64,000 bases of DNA, from NCBI RefSeq assembly GCF_040869045.1, contig NC_090321.1, positions 182,809,596 through 182,873,595 on the forward strand, written 5' to 3'. Positions 32,551 through 45,284 of the stretch are shown here, piece by piece. The position numbers and the translations under genes were made by a program. This stretch comes from Eurosta solidaginis. Lineage: Eukaryota > Arthropoda > Insecta > Diptera > Tephritidae. The notes under the pieces were generated by a model. It made no database searches and was not told the origin of the DNA. It worked only from the letters and a program-made list of their open reading frames with translations. Numbering within the stretch: the stretch's first letter is position 1; each line of letters begins with the position of its first letter.

Positions 32551-33329
32551 TTTGAGTTTCCTTAATGTTTGTAGAAATGGAGGTAAATAATATATTTATT
32601 TGATAACAAACATAGGTTAGTATTTACTTTAGTTGATATGAGTCGTATGTTAAAACCTTCACAAAAATTTGGCACTCAATAAATCTGAATATGGAATAGG
32701 GAAGTTATAGGGGGGAAAAATCGACTTCTTTTACAGTGTATCAAAGAATTTTTTTTTTCAATTATTGAAATCTTCACAAGTATACTGTTTAATTCAGATA
32801 GTAAAACTTTGAACTTTTTTGCATTGCTCCTGCAGCGAGTTGTACTAGTTCCGAACTATCTTATTAAAAGACGGTATTTGTTTTCAATATTTTCACCCGC
32901 ATTGCTTTCAATTCACACTTTTAACATTATGATGTCCTACGAAATGACGATTTCAGCCTTTGAAGGTAGTCATTAAACTGGTAGTGCGAAACTGGTGCAA
33001 TGCGCGACTGTCTTCCGTTTTCCCAGGAGGGATACTTTTTAATACGTCTTACAAAACAAAGCAAGATTTCTACAGAATTTGCAAGATTTCTACAGGTTTG
33101 TCAGTTGGCAGCAAAATAGGACATGCGAGTGTAGTAAAGTTTAGCCACTAGACCCACCTACTAAAGTGCAGCTTATTTGACGTTTGGTTGAATTTCTTGC
33201 GCTGGTTGTTGAAACGAGCTTTAAAAAAAGTAGAAATTAGGAATAAAGTAAAGTTCATTTAATAAAGCTGCTGACAGCATGGACTGGCGCTATCGCCCTC
33301 CTGGTTGTATTTAATACATATGAATGTAT
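32551..33329. other. No gene recognised
   Basis: AT-rich spacer up to the LINE copy starting at about 33330. No motif seen. Confidence 0.4.
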
Positions 33330-35557
33330 GTAAGAATAGCAATAACCAGATTGAAAAACAACAAGGCCGTGGGCACTGATGGATTGCTATTCAAGTACGG
33401 CGGCGAGGAGTTGGTAAGGCGCATGCAGCAGCTTCTTAGCAAAATATGGACGGAAGAGTGCACGCCCGACGGTTGGAATCTAAGTATTCTTCGCCCAGTC
33501 CACAAGAAGGGGGATACTGCAAAATGCACCAACTATCGTGGAATCAGCCTTCTTAATATCGCATATAAGGTCCATTCAAGTGTATTGTGCGAAATATTTA
33601 AGCCCACCGCGAATCGGCTGATTGGACCTTATCATTGCGGCTCCAGACCTGGTAAATCTACCATCGACCAGATTTTCACAATGCGCCAAATCTTGGAAAA
33701 ACCCGTGAAAAGAGAATCGACACACATCGCCTCTTCGTCGACTTTAAAGCCGCCTTCGACAGCACGAAAAAGAGCTGCCTATATGCCGCTATGTATACAT
33801 TGAGCAACATCATCAGCTCAGTCAGAATTGGGAAAGATCTATCCGAGCCGTTCGAACTAAACGAGGTTTCAGACAGGGTTAACTTCTATCGTGCGATTTC
33901 TTTAATTTGATGCTGGAGAAAATTATACTAGCTGCAGAACTTAACCGCACTGGAACAATATACTATAACAGCGTGCAACTACTGGCATATGCTGATGACA
34001 TTGATATCATCGGCCTAAACACCCGCGCTGTTAGTTCTGCTTACTCTAAAGTGGAAAAAGAAGCGGTAAAGATGGATTTGATGGTGAATGAGGACAAAAC
34101 GAAGTACCTGCTAGGTAGGCAATTGAAAAGTAAAGTCCTCTCTCGGCGAACGAAAATCATACTCTACAAGTCACTTATCGTACCCGTCCTGCTATATGGG
34201 GCAGAAGCATGGACCATGACAACAGCAGATGAAGCCGCTTTGGGAGTGTTCGAGAGAAAAGTTCTTCGAAAGATTTATGGACCCCTACGCGTTGGCGATG
34301 GCGAGTACCGAAGAAGATTTAATGATGAGCTGTACGAGCTATACGCAGACATCAACATAGTCCAGCGAATTAAAACGCAGCAGCTGCGCTGGCTAGGCCA
34401 TAGAAGCAGAGGTATAGGGCGGCCCCCACTCCGTTGGAAGGACCAGGTGGAAAACGATTTAAACTCCCTTGGTGTGACCAATTGGCGCCGGTTGGCGGAG
34501 CGACTGGCGCGTCTTGTTGGACGGCCATAACCGTTTAGACGGCTAAGCGCCAATTAACCCGCCAATTCCCAGTGTCACCTGTAGGTGACAGATTTTTAAA
34601 CATTTTTTTCGACCAGCTGGAAATTCGGTTTGTGATCCTAATATTATTGAAATGTAGAGGGTTCTTTGTAGTTTCTAATAAAAATTGACCTTGGATGAAA
34701 TTATCGAAGAATTGAATGCCGAAGAAGACCCAGGTGATATAATTATATTTCCTCCTGATGTTGGCGCGTTAACAGACGAAGGCAATGGTGATGAAAACGA
34801 TGCTGATATTCACACACACTCTCAATGTAAAATCCGAAGACGTAAGAGTATACATTGCGATATTGCTCCTTACCGGATACTTGCGACCAAAATATTTGAG
34901 AATGTTCTGGGAAGTGAGTAGTGACACCAACAATACGCTGGTATCTGCAAGCATGCGGCGAAATAGATTTTTCGAGATTCAGCAATATCTTCATCTTTGT
35001 GACAGTACGTCTTTACCGGAAAATTCTGTAGGAATTTTGAAAAAGCAGGTACATCACATATTTCCATTGATGAAACTATAGTACGAGTGACGTAAGGTCT
35101 GCTGGTGAAGCCGAAGAACACAAAGAAATGGACTGTTCCCAGCGACGATGCGGACATTGTCACCAACGTACACGGAAAATGTGTTCGAAGTGTTATATCG
35201 GTTTGCACGTAAAGTGTTGGTACATTTTCCATTATCAATGAAGCGTTTTGTTTATTGCATAGTTCCTTAAGTCATTCAATTATTTGCTTGTTTATAAATA
35301 AATATTTTAATAAAAAAAAAAACAATGCTTTCTTTCAATAGATATAAAAGAAAAATATGTTAAAATATATTACACAATGCCCAGTGTCACCTGTAGGTGA
35401 CCTCCCCCTTAAAAAAAGGGGAGGTTAGCTATAGACATTTTATGTTTTTTTTTTTTTGGTATACTATGTATAACTATTTCATTCAGTTATATAAATTGTT
35501 TTATTTTTCGCAAACATAGCTGTGGGAATTGACGGGTTAATTAAGTAAGCAAGAATG
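33330..35557 (+). pseudogene. RTE-like LINE copy 2, with a piggyBac relic in its tail
   Basis: Starts within the reverse-transcriptase fingers (ITRLKNNKAVGTDGL), then VHKKGDTAKCTNYRGISL and GSRPGKSTIDQIF. A frameshift near 33715 is followed by the palm. An in-frame TAA at 33880-33882 precedes NLMLEKI and LLAYADDIDIIGL. The region between KTKYLL and GRQLKSK is deleted, exactly as in copy 3. A further deletion removes the MRMKDDAP stretch kept in the other copies. The coding end is at about 34530, followed by ggctaagcgccaattaa. The piggyBac element at 34558-35536 sits in the TTAA of the tail, and ttaagtaagcaag resumes at 35541. Confidence 0.85.
34558..35536 (+). mobile_element. Internally deleted piggyBac element
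   Basis: The inverted ends read CCCGCCAATTCCCA and, in reverse complement, CCCGTCAATTCCCA. They are flanked by TTAA at 34554-34557 and 35537-35540, the piggyBac target. A palindrome gtcacctgtaggtgac lies just inside both ends. Transposase remnants lie in several frames: an acidic N-terminus (LDEIIEELNAEEDPGD), RVYIAILLLTGYLRPKYLRM with RRNRFFEIQQYLHLCD, a SIDE-type first catalytic Asp near 35067, and at about 35140-35235 a C-terminal cysteine-rich domain (RRCGHCHQ, CSKCYIGLHVKC). The catalytic core between the first Asp and the cysteine-rich domain is deleted, so it is non-autonomous. Confidence 0.88.
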
Positions 35558-35638
35558 TATTTAATAAATTTGGTTTACCTTTAACTTATAATTTGATCTT
35601 TAGGAATCATTACCATGCAGAAGTTATCTGCATACTAA

Positions 35639-37434
35639 AACAAGTAAGGAAGGTTAAGTTCGGGTGTAACCGAACATTACATACTCAGTTGAGAGCTATG
35701 GTGACAACATAAGGGAAAATAACCATGTAGGAAAATAAACCGAGGGAAACCCTGTAATGTGTTTGTATGGCATGGGTATCAAATGGAAGGGCCATAGTTC
35801 TATAGGTGGACGCCATTTTGGGATATCGCCATAAAGGTGGACCAGGGGTGACTCTAAAATGCGTTTGTATGATATGGGTATCAAATGAAAGGTGTGAATG
35901 AGTATTTTAAAAGGGAGTGGGCCTTGGTTCTATAGGTGGACGCCGTTTCGGGATATCGCGATAAAAGTGGACCAGGGGTGACTCTAGAATGCGCTTGTAC
36001 GATATGGGTATCAAATTAAAGGTATTAATGAGGGTTTTAAAAGGGAGTGGCCCTTAGTTGTATATGTGAAGCCGTTTTCGAGATATCGGCCAAAATGTGG
36101 ACCGGGGTGACCCAGAACATCATATGTCGGGTACCGCTAATTTATCTATATACAATGCAATACCACGAACAGTATTCTTGCCAAGATTCCAAGGGCTTTT
36201 TATTTCGCCCAGCAAAAGTTTTTCATTTTCTTCTACTTAATATGGTAGGTGTCACACCCATTTTACAAAGTGTTTTCTAAAGTTATATTTTGCGTCAATA
36301 AACTAATCCAAACACCATGTTTCATCCCTTTTTTCGTATTTGGTATAGAATTATGGAATTTTTTCATTTTTCGTAATTTTCGATATCGAAAATGTGGGCG
36401 TGGTCATAGTTCGATTTCGGCCATTTTTTGTACCAATACAAAGTGAGTTCAGATAAGTACGTGAACTAAGTTCATTAAAGATATGTCGACTTTTGCTCAA
36501 GTTATCGTGTTAACGGCCATGCGGAAGGGCAGACGGACGACTGTGTATAAAAACTGGGCGTGGCATCAACCGATTCCGCCCATTTTCACAGAAAACAGTT
36601 AACGTCATAAAATCTATGCCCCTACCAAATTTCAAAAGGATTGGTTAATTTTTGTTCGACTTATGGCGTTAAAAGTATCCTAGACAAATTAAATGAAAAA
36701 GGGCGGAGCCACGCCCATTTTGAAATTTTCTTTTATTTTTGTATTTTGTTGTACCACGTCATTACTGGAGTTGAATGTTGACATAATTTACTTATATACT
36801 GTAAAGATATTAAATTTTTTGTTAAAATTTTACTTAAAAAAATTTTTTTTTTAAAGTGGGCGTGGTCCTTCTCCGATTTTGCTAATTTTTATTAAGCGTA
36901 CATATAGTAATAGGAGTAATGTTCCTGCCAAATTTCATCATGATATCTTCAATGACTGCCAAATTACAGCTTGCAAAATTTTAAATTACCTTCTTTTAAT
37001 AGTGGGCGGTGCCACGCCCATTGTCCAAAATTTTACTAATTTTCTCTTCTGCGTTATAAGTTCAACTCATCTACCAAGTTTCGTCGCTTTATCTGTCTTT
37101 TGTAATGAATTATCGTACTTTTTCGGTTTTTCGAAATTTTCGATATCGAAAAAGTGGGCGTGGTTATAGTCCGATATCGTTCATTTTAAATAGCGATCTG
37201 AGATGAGTGCTCAGAAACCTACATACCAAATTTCATCAAGATACCTCAAAATTTACTCGTTATCGTGTTAACGGACGGACGGACGGACGGACATGGCTCA
37301 ATCAAATTTTTTTTCGATCCTGATTATTTTGATATATGGAAGTCTATATCTATCTCGATTCCTTTATATATGTACAACCAACCGTTATCCAATCAAACTT
37401 AATATACTCTGTGAGCTCTGCTCAACTGAGTATA
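35639..37434 (-). mobile_element. Helentron-like element, copy 2
   Basis: Inverted relative to copy 1. On the plus strand it begins caagtaaggaaggttaag, with the hairpin gttcgggtgtaaccgaac, and then catactcagttgagagct. About three 130-bp repeat units follow (35730-36110), then the gcgtgg-rich blocks and cggacggacggacgg. It ends gctctgctcaactgagtata. It is non-coding; short frames inside it are not genes. Confidence 0.65.
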
Positions 37435-37856
37435 AATATTGTCGCTCATAAAATGCTTAGTACAACCAAAACATGAATAACTTAATAGTCACACTGGGCA
37501 TCTCTTGTTTTAAGAGAAACTTATTTATGGCGATTTTGCCCTTTTATGCGAATAATAATTTACATGAGCATATACATGTGTATATTTGAGAAATCTCTAA
37601 TAAGTCGTTAATAATTTCCACTTAAGGGCATTGTGCTTTAATACGCGCAAACATACATCCTCGCGTCACTCAGTACATAAAAATAAACAAAACATAACAG
37701 AGAATATAATATGGCCATCAAATAAATATACCCTACGGCAATGGATTTAATAGTCACTCTTAGGCATGCAAAAACATATAAACTTTGTATGCTTAATTTT
37801 GAAGAATAAATATAATTTTTTATAGGCATTAACCATGGGAAATATATGTACATCGC
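37435..37856. other. No gene recognised
   Basis: AT-rich spacer between the Helentron-like copy 2 and SINE S6. Confidence 0.4.
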
Positions 37857-37868
37857 ATCGTATAATCA

Positions 37869-38162
37869 TTTCCGTCGTGGTGTGGAGGTGCAGTGCTCAC
37901 CTACCACAGAAAAGAAACTGGGTTCCAAGTTTTTTCAAATACTCCGAGTGTATTTCTGTCACGAAAAGCTTCTCAGCGAAAATCTACCATTTTGCAGATA
38001 CCGTACGAAGACGGCAAAAAACATGTACATATGTATGTATTTAGGTCCCCAAGTCATGGTAATATGTAGGAGTAATCACGAAATATGACGATGCAAATTG
38101 GAAGAGAAGCTTGCCCTTAATCCCCAGGTGGTATATCGCACTTTGTATTTTTTTTTGTATTA
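37869..38162 (+). mobile_element. tRNA-derived SINE, copy S6 (diverged)
   Basis: Starts tccgtcgtggtgtggaggtg and keeps the block tgtatttctgtcacgaaaag. It also keeps tttgcagataccgtacgaag and gcaaattggaagagaagctt near the 3' end. A 12-bp target duplication with one mismatch flanks it, atcgtataatca at 37857-37868 and atcgtgtaatca at 38163-38174. The B box is damaged, and about 35 bp of extra sequence sits in the body. Confidence 0.7.
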
Positions 38163-38174
38163 ATCGTGTAATCA

Positions 38175-38917
38175 CAATATTCCATTTGTTGAGATCAAAC
38201 TCAAAATTAGGTGTTTGCCTTTCAGTTAGCTTGCGTGATTTATCTTTTATCAAAGTCAATCAAAAATATAAAATTATAAGTCAAAATACCGTTTAAGATA
38301 GTTTGAATAAAAACATGTATGTAGATTGGCTTGAAAATTATTTCCTCGGGAAACTCCTGAAGTAAGAGGTAGTGTCCCAACTATGAAAATATGTCAGTAC
38401 TCCCAAAGTTTCATGCTGATCCTGGTCTACAAAACTGAGGAAATATTGGAGAAAAAATAAGAAATTAGAAAAAAATTTAAGAAAAAATACACAGACTGGT
38501 TACTGACATTAATTAATTTTTAAAGTTTCCTGTTTATTATTACTGGATACAGAGAGATCACCACTTGTAGCTAACGCAATAATGAAGGCTAATAGTCCTG
38601 TTTATAACACAAACGCTTTCAGTTGCAAATTAGGTAAAAATTCATAAAATAAAATAAAGTTGAATTATGTAAAAATGATTTCAAATAGGAATATCTACTT
38701 GTTTTATTTTTATTTGATGAAGAAAATTATTGAACCAATCATACCAAAGTGAAAAGAAGAAAAAACTGTGACATTAAAAAACTAAATTACGGCAAATAAA
38801 CAGTAAATATGTATAAACAAAAACTTATTTACTTTAAAATATTAACTTAAAAATAAAAAATATAGTTAAACAATACAATAGTTTTGTAGGTTAAAAAAAT
38901 AAATAAATATTAAAAAT
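38175..38917. other. No gene recognised
   Basis: Strongly AT-rich. I looked here for the missing 3' LTR of the BEL element at 41243 and found nothing recognisable. Confidence 0.4.
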
Positions 38918-41242
38918 AACAAGTAAAGAAGGCTAAGTTCGGGTGTAACCGAACATTACATACTCAGTTGAGAGCTGTGGAGACAAAGTAAGGGAAAATC
39001 ACCATGTTGTAAAAAGAACCTAGGGTGACCCTGGAATGTGCTTGTATGACATGTGTATCAAATGGAAGGTATTAAAGAGTATTTTAAGAGGAAGTGGGCC
39101 ATAGTTCTATAGATGGACGCCATTTAGGGATATCGCCATAAAGGTGGACCAGGCCTGACTCTAGAATTTGTTTGTGCGATATGGGTATCAAATGAAAGGT
39201 GTTAATGAGTAGTTTAAAAGGGCGTGGGCCTTAGTTCTATATGTGGACGCGTTTTCCAGATATCGCCATAAAGGTGGACCAGGGGTGACTATAGAATTTG
39301 TTTGTACTATATGGGTATCAAATGAAATGTGTGAATGAGTATTTTAAAAGGGAGTGGGCCTTAGTTCTATAGGTGGACGCCTTTTCGGAATATCGTTATA
39401 AAAGTGGGTTGACTCTAGAATGCGTTTGTACAATATGGGTATCAAACGAAAGGTATTAATAAGTGTTTTAAAAGGGAGTGCGCCTTAGTTCTATAGGTGG
39501 ACGCCTTTTCGGGATATCGCCATAAACGTGGACCAGGGGTGACTCTAGAATGCGTTTGTACAATAAGGGTATCAAATGAAAGGTGTTAATGAGTATTTTA
39601 AAAGGGCGTGGGCCTTAGTTCTATAGGTGGACGTCTTTTCGAGATATCGCCATAAAGGTGGACCAGGGGTGACTCTAGAATTTGTTTGTACGATATGGGT
39701 ATCAAATGAAAGGTGTTAATGAGTATGTTAAAAGGGAGTGGGTTTTAGTTCTATAGGTGGATACCTCTTCGAGATATCGCCATAAAGGTGGGCCAGGGGT
39801 GACTCTAGAATGTGTTTGTACGATATGGGTATCAAATTAAAGGTATTAATGAGGGTTTAAAAGGGAGTGGCCCTTAGTTGTATATGTAAAGGCGTTTTCG
39901 AGATATCGACCAAAATGTGGACCAGGGTGATCCAGAACATCATCTGTCGGGTACCGCTAATTTATTTATATATGTAATACCACGAACAGTGTTCCTTCCA
40001 AGAATCCAGGGGCTTTTGATTTCGCCCTGCAAACCTTTTTCATTTTCTTCTACTTAATATGGTAGGTGTCACACCCATTTTACCAAGTTTTTTTCTAAAG
40101 TTATATTTTGCGTCAATATACCAATACAATTACCATGTTTCATCCCTTTTTTCGTATTTGCTATATAATTATGGCATTTGTTTCATTTTTCGTAATTTTC
40201 GATATCGAAAAAGTGGGCGTGGTCATAGTCGGATTTCGACCATTTTTTCACCAATACAAAGTGAGTTCAGATAAGTACGTGAACTGAGTTTAGTAAAGAT
40301 ATATCGATTTTTGCTCAAGTTATAGTGTTAACGGCCGAGCGGAAGGACCGGTCGACCGTGTATAAAAACTGGGCGTGGCTTCAACCGATTTCGCCCCTTT
40401 TCACACAAAACAGTTATCGTCCTAGAATCTAAGCCTCTACCAAATTTCACAAGGATTGGTAAATTTTTGTTCGACTTATGGCATTAAAAGTATCCTAGTC
40501 AAATTAAATGAAAAAGGGCGGATCCACGTCCATTTTGAAATCTTCTTTTATTTTTGTATTTTGTTGCAACATATCATTACTGGAATTGAATGTTGTCATA
40601 ATTTACTTATATACTGTAAAGATATTAACTTTTCTTTTAAAATTTGAATTAAAAAATTTTTTTTTTAAAAAGTGGGCGTGGTCGTTCTCCGATTTTGCTA
40701 ATTTTTATTAAGCAGACATATAGTATTAAGAGTAACGTTCCTGCCAAATTTCCTCATGATATCTTCAACGACTGCCAAATTACAGCTTGCAAAACTTCTA
40801 AATTACCTTATTTCAAAAGTGGACGGTGCCACTCCCATTGTCCAAAATTTTACTAATTTTCTATTCTGCGTGAAAAGTTCAACTCACCTACCAAGTTTCA
40901 TCGCTTAATCCGTATTTGGTAATGAATTATCGCACTTTTTCGATTTTTCGAAATTTTCGATATCGAAAAAGTGGGCGTGGTTATTGTTCGATATCGTTCA
41001 TTTTAAATAGCGATCTGAGATGAGTGCCCAGGAACCTACATACCAAATTTCATCAAGATACCTCAAAATTTACTCAAGTTATCGTGTTTACGGACAGACG
41101 GACGGACATGGCTCAATCGAATTTTTTTTCGATACTGATGATTTTGATATATGGAAGTCTATATCTATCTCGATTCCTTTATACCTGTACAACCAACCGT
41201 TATCCAATCAAAGTTAATATACTCTGTGAGCTCTGCTCAACT
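38918..41242 (-). mobile_element. Helentron-like element, copy 3
   Basis: Same orientation as copy 2. It starts caagtaaagaaggctaag with the gttcgggtgtaaccgaac hairpin. It then carries about seven 130-bp units (about 39010-39930), each with a block like gactctagaatgcgtttgta and ggtatcaaatgaaaggtg. The end near 41242 should read gctctgctcaactgagtata but reads gctctgctcaactgggtgtt. The last bases are therefore changed or lost at the junction with the BEL element. Confidence 0.65.
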
Positions 41243-43995
41243 GGGTGTTCCGAGCCCTTCAAGTCCATAACGGCTATCTTGGCAGCAGGCCTCTCATAAA
41301 TTCCGGATGCGGTCTGGAGTGTAGCACTTCTTACCCTTCCGTCTTTGCTTTTATGCACTTTAATCACCCTACCCTTGGGCCAACAATTTCTTGGATTATT
41401 TGGATCGATTATATAAGCAATATCGCCGACTTCAATAGCTTTTACTTCCGAAAACCATTTTGTCCTTCTGGTAATGCTGGGCAAATATTCGTTGACCCAA
41501 CGTCGCCAAAATGTATCAGCCAGTTGTTGCGATGTACGCCAGTCACGACGTAGTTGGATGCCCTCAGAAACCGGTTGTGCGAACGACTTAACACCATTGG
41601 AGCTACCTAGTAAAAAGTGGTTGGGCGTTAGTGCCTCTTCACCTTCGTGGTCGATAGGGATATAAGTTAAGGGGCGAGAGTTAACTGTCATCTCCACCTC
41701 CATTAACATAGCACGTAGAAGCTCATCGTTCGGTCTACTGGTCGTTAAAACTCGTTGAAGTACATCCTTTACTGAGCGAACAAGCCGCTCCCAAGCGCCT
41801 CCCATGTGTGGAGATGCTGGTGGTATAAAATGCCACTCAGTTGAAGCCGAAGTAAAAGTTTTCGTTATGCGTTTCTGGTCCACCAGCTCAAACCCGGACC
41901 TCATTTCTCTTTCAGCACCTTTAAAATTTGTGCCGTTGTCACTCCATATTTCTAAAGGGCTTCCCCTACGCGCCATAAAATTTCGTACGGCCAAAATGCA
42001 GGAATCAGTAGACAACGAATATGCGATTTCCAGGTGCCCAGCTCTGGTTGTCAAACAGGTGAACAACACCCCATACCTCTTTTCGGTGCTCCTCCTGACT
42101 GCCACCAGAAGAGGCCCAAAATAGTCAACTCCCACATAAGAAAACGGACGGCAAAACTGTGCGGTACGTGCTGGAGGTAAGCATGCCATTCTAGGTGGCT
42201 GTGGTTGGACACCTCTATTTTTGCAAATCTGACAATTGCGACGAACTTTGTTGGTCACAACGCGGAGTTTTGGTACCCAACAATTTTGTCGTATTTCGTT
42301 GACTACGGTTTCTATGCTACCATGATGGTATTTGATGTGAAAGTCGTTTATGATGAAGTGCGTAATACGGTGGTTGTTTGGTAGCAAAACTGGATCTGGG
42401 CGCCCTGCAATCTTAACACGTCCATCTATTCTTAAAACACCGTGGTCATCCAAATAGGGTGATAGCTTGTATATATCGCTAGATTTTCCAACAACTTTTC
42501 CAGTTGCCAAAGAAGCTATTGAGTCTTTGAAAACATCTTTCTGGGCTTTTTTCCAAAGAAAACGTTCTGCCTTACGAAAATCGTCGGTACTTGGGACACC
42601 ATATACATTTTTATTACCCCGTACCAAATTTAACCAAATGCGAGCGCAGTAAAAGGTCGTAGCAGTTGCCTTAAAAAGACGGTCCCATGATGAAAAGTTC
42701 TCTGATTTAGGCCCAACAAATTCTGCCGGTAAACTGTGAACTCCAGTAAATTGTGGGCGAAGTTCTTCTGTTGAAACGTGTTTTTGTTGTACAGGTACGG
42801 GCCATTCATTCCGGGGAAGATACAGAAAGGATTGTCCACTAAACCATCGATTGTCGTTTGAGAAGTTTGGATCACCGTGCCATTTGGTGGCTTCGTCGGC
42901 AACATTTTCTGCTGTTGGAACCCAACGCCATTGATTGACATCAGTTAGTTCTAAAATTTCACTGACTCGAAATGCCACAAACTGTTTGCAGCGACGATGA
43001 TCAGCATGCAGCCAAGCGAGTACTGTTCGTGAGTCTGACCAGTATACGGAGCAGTCGATAGGTACTGAATGGGATTCAATAACGTGTTTGGCAAGGCGGG
43101 CTCCCAGAAGTGCAGCTTTTAATTCAAGTCGAGGTATTGATATCAATTTGAGTGGGGCTACTCTTGTTTTGCTGGCAACTATTATACAGTTAATTATGCT
43201 GCCATAAGAGTATCGAAGGTAACATACTGCCGCGTAGCTGGTTTCACTTGCGTCGACCAAGGTGTGCAACTCTATATGAGGTGAACAACTGCCAAATTCA
43301 ATACGAATATACGAGCGTGGGATTTTCAGACTCTCTATTTTTGGGATAAGTCTAAGCCATCTAATCCATTTTTTAAATTGATCCTCGGGAATCGGATCGT
43401 CCCATTCGCAGCCAGCTCTCCATATTTCCTGCAAGATGACTTTAGCGTATATAACGTAGAAACCGATCAGCCCGATTGGGTCGTATATTGCCATAACCAA
43501 ACTGAGAACTTCGCGCTTAGTTGGTCGTCGATGGTGAACAAAGATATCAGAGACCCTGTATTTGGGGGAAACCCGAAATCCAAAATGATCACTGGCGGTG
43601 ATCCACCACATGCCTAATACCTTCTCAGTTGGTAGCTCTTTTTCAAGATCGAGACAAAGGGCATCAGTTGAGGTTTCGTTCAACGCAGATAGAACGCGAT
43701 GTGAATTGGACAAGAAGTTTCGAATATTGAAACCTCCCATCGCATGAACGTGACGGATATCGTTTACCAACTTTACTGCTTCTTCTTCAGTGTCAACACT
43801 TACCAACATATCGTCTACATAGTGATTCTCAATAATGCATTGTGAAGCACGAGGAAACTCTTCTTGAAACTCTGCAGCATTTTTATTTTTGACATATTGG
43901 GCGCAACTGGGCGAACACGCAGCTCCAAAGGTCATCACTGTCATCAGGAAAGTTGTTGGTTCATCGGCGTTTGGTTCATACCATAAGAAGCGCAT
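41243..43995 (-). pseudogene. BEL/Pao pol: RT palm, RNase H, integrase, DUF5641-type C-terminus
   Basis: A long frame of about 917 codons before the junction. The reverse-transcriptase palm has NHYVDDMLVSVD at about residues 60-71. A Pao-type RNase H region follows (VDASETSYAAVCYLR, IPRLELKAALLGARLA, YWSDSRTVLAW). The integrase has a HH-CC zinc-binding region (HIKYHHG ... CQICKNRG), then GVDYFGP, WSDNGTNFKG and GGAWERLVRSVK, so all three acidic residues are present. The end has NPRNCWPKGRVIKVHKSKDG and AAKIAVMDLKG, the DUF5641-type domain. The frame then runs about 14 codons into the Helentron-like element. The fingers of the reverse transcriptase lie in another frame (44351-43944). Confidence 0.88.
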
Positions 43996-44351
43996 AAATT
44001 TTGGTCTTCTTTCCGAACTCGAACCTGATGAAACATTTCAGCTATATCGGCCGAGATAGCGACTCGTCTTTGCCGAAATTTGAATAATACTGACAGCAGA
44101 GGAGTTGTTATGTCGGGCCCTTTGAGCAGCATGTCATTCAGTGACACGCCATTGACCTTTGCGGCTGCATCCCATACTAGGCGCACCTTGCCTGGTTTGT
44201 TAGGGCTCGTTACCGCAAACACCGGAAGATACCAGCATTTTTTGGTGGCAACGTCGGTTGCTGACATACGTCTGGCATACCCTTTTTGTAAGTAGTCGTC
44301 AATCTTTTGCTGAAGTACCTCAGCTCTCTTTGTATCTTTTTTTGCAGGCAT
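43944..44351 (-). pseudogene. BEL/Pao pol: reverse-transcriptase fingers
   Basis: Encodes LQQKIDDYLQKGYARRMS, KPGKVRLVWDAAAKVNGVSL, and RRVAISADIAEMFHQVRVR with the first catalytic Asp. It then shifts frame into the main pol frame near 43990. The homologous region of the 15550 copy has VAVCGDIREMFHMV. Confidence 0.8.
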
Positions 44352-45235
44352 CGCGCTCGAAATAAAGCCATAGGCATGCTATCAGGTATAGTGATTTCAT
44401 GACTCTTCCATAACAGACTAGTTTCAAATCGATTGCCGATTCGCACAGTGTACTGCTCCAGCTGCTTCATTGCCAGCTCATCATCTTTTGACATTAACGG
44501 GGTAAGGTTAGCCGAAACGCCTAAACTATCCAGGCAGAAGTAAGATTTCGTCAACTGAAGCAACTCTGCTTGGATGGAACAATCACATATGTGATAGACG
44601 TAGTGTGGAATATCATGACCGATACCTGGCGTAGGGCCTTTCAATGTCCAACCGAGTTTGGACTTTTCAGCTATTGGCTCATTTTCGTCACCATATAAGG
44701 ATTTCAACGGAGATCCAAGTGCTGCGTTATTTAGTCCAATCAAGATTTGTGGTGTTACATTTGCGTAGGATTGTAGAGGCAATCCCTTCAAATGTTTAAA
44801 CTTTGACTGCAGTTCCTTGGCATTAAGAGATTGAAAAGGCAAGTCAAGTTTTTTGACCGTGCGTACGTCTTTGATTGAAAATTTCCTACTACCATTTTTA
44901 GCTGATATCGCTAGATCAACTACTACAGATTCATCTTCATATCGATGTGTATCACCAGTCCATCGCAAACACAGTAGTTGCGGTGTTCCTTTTATGTTCA
45001 ATTCAGTTAGCAGCTCTTCGTCAATAAGTGTGAGGGAAGAGCCATCATCTATGAAAGCGTACGTGGATACACTACGGTCACCTGAGTGCAGGACTACGGG
45101 AAGAACACGAAAGAGGGTACTACTTCCACCAACGTTGTGCATGCTTACATTGGCAGTCTGCGACGGCTCCTCATGATTAGTGGTTTTTTGAGTGATTGGA
45201 GCTTTAGTAGTAACTACTTCTGCGTTGTGTAACAT
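44210..45235 (-). pseudogene. BEL/Pao aspartic protease and linker
   Basis: The region carries AFIDDGSSLTLIDEELL at about residues 61-77, a protease active-site block of the DUF1758/peptidase A17 type. ILIGLNNAALGSPLKSLYGD and KLGWTLKGPTPGIG follow, as in BEL polyproteins. Near 44345 the frame shifts into the reverse transcriptase. Confidence 0.82.
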
Positions 45236-45284
45236 AGGGTGATGATTACGTGTACAACCATTGACGTTGCAGGTTGCTGCTGAT

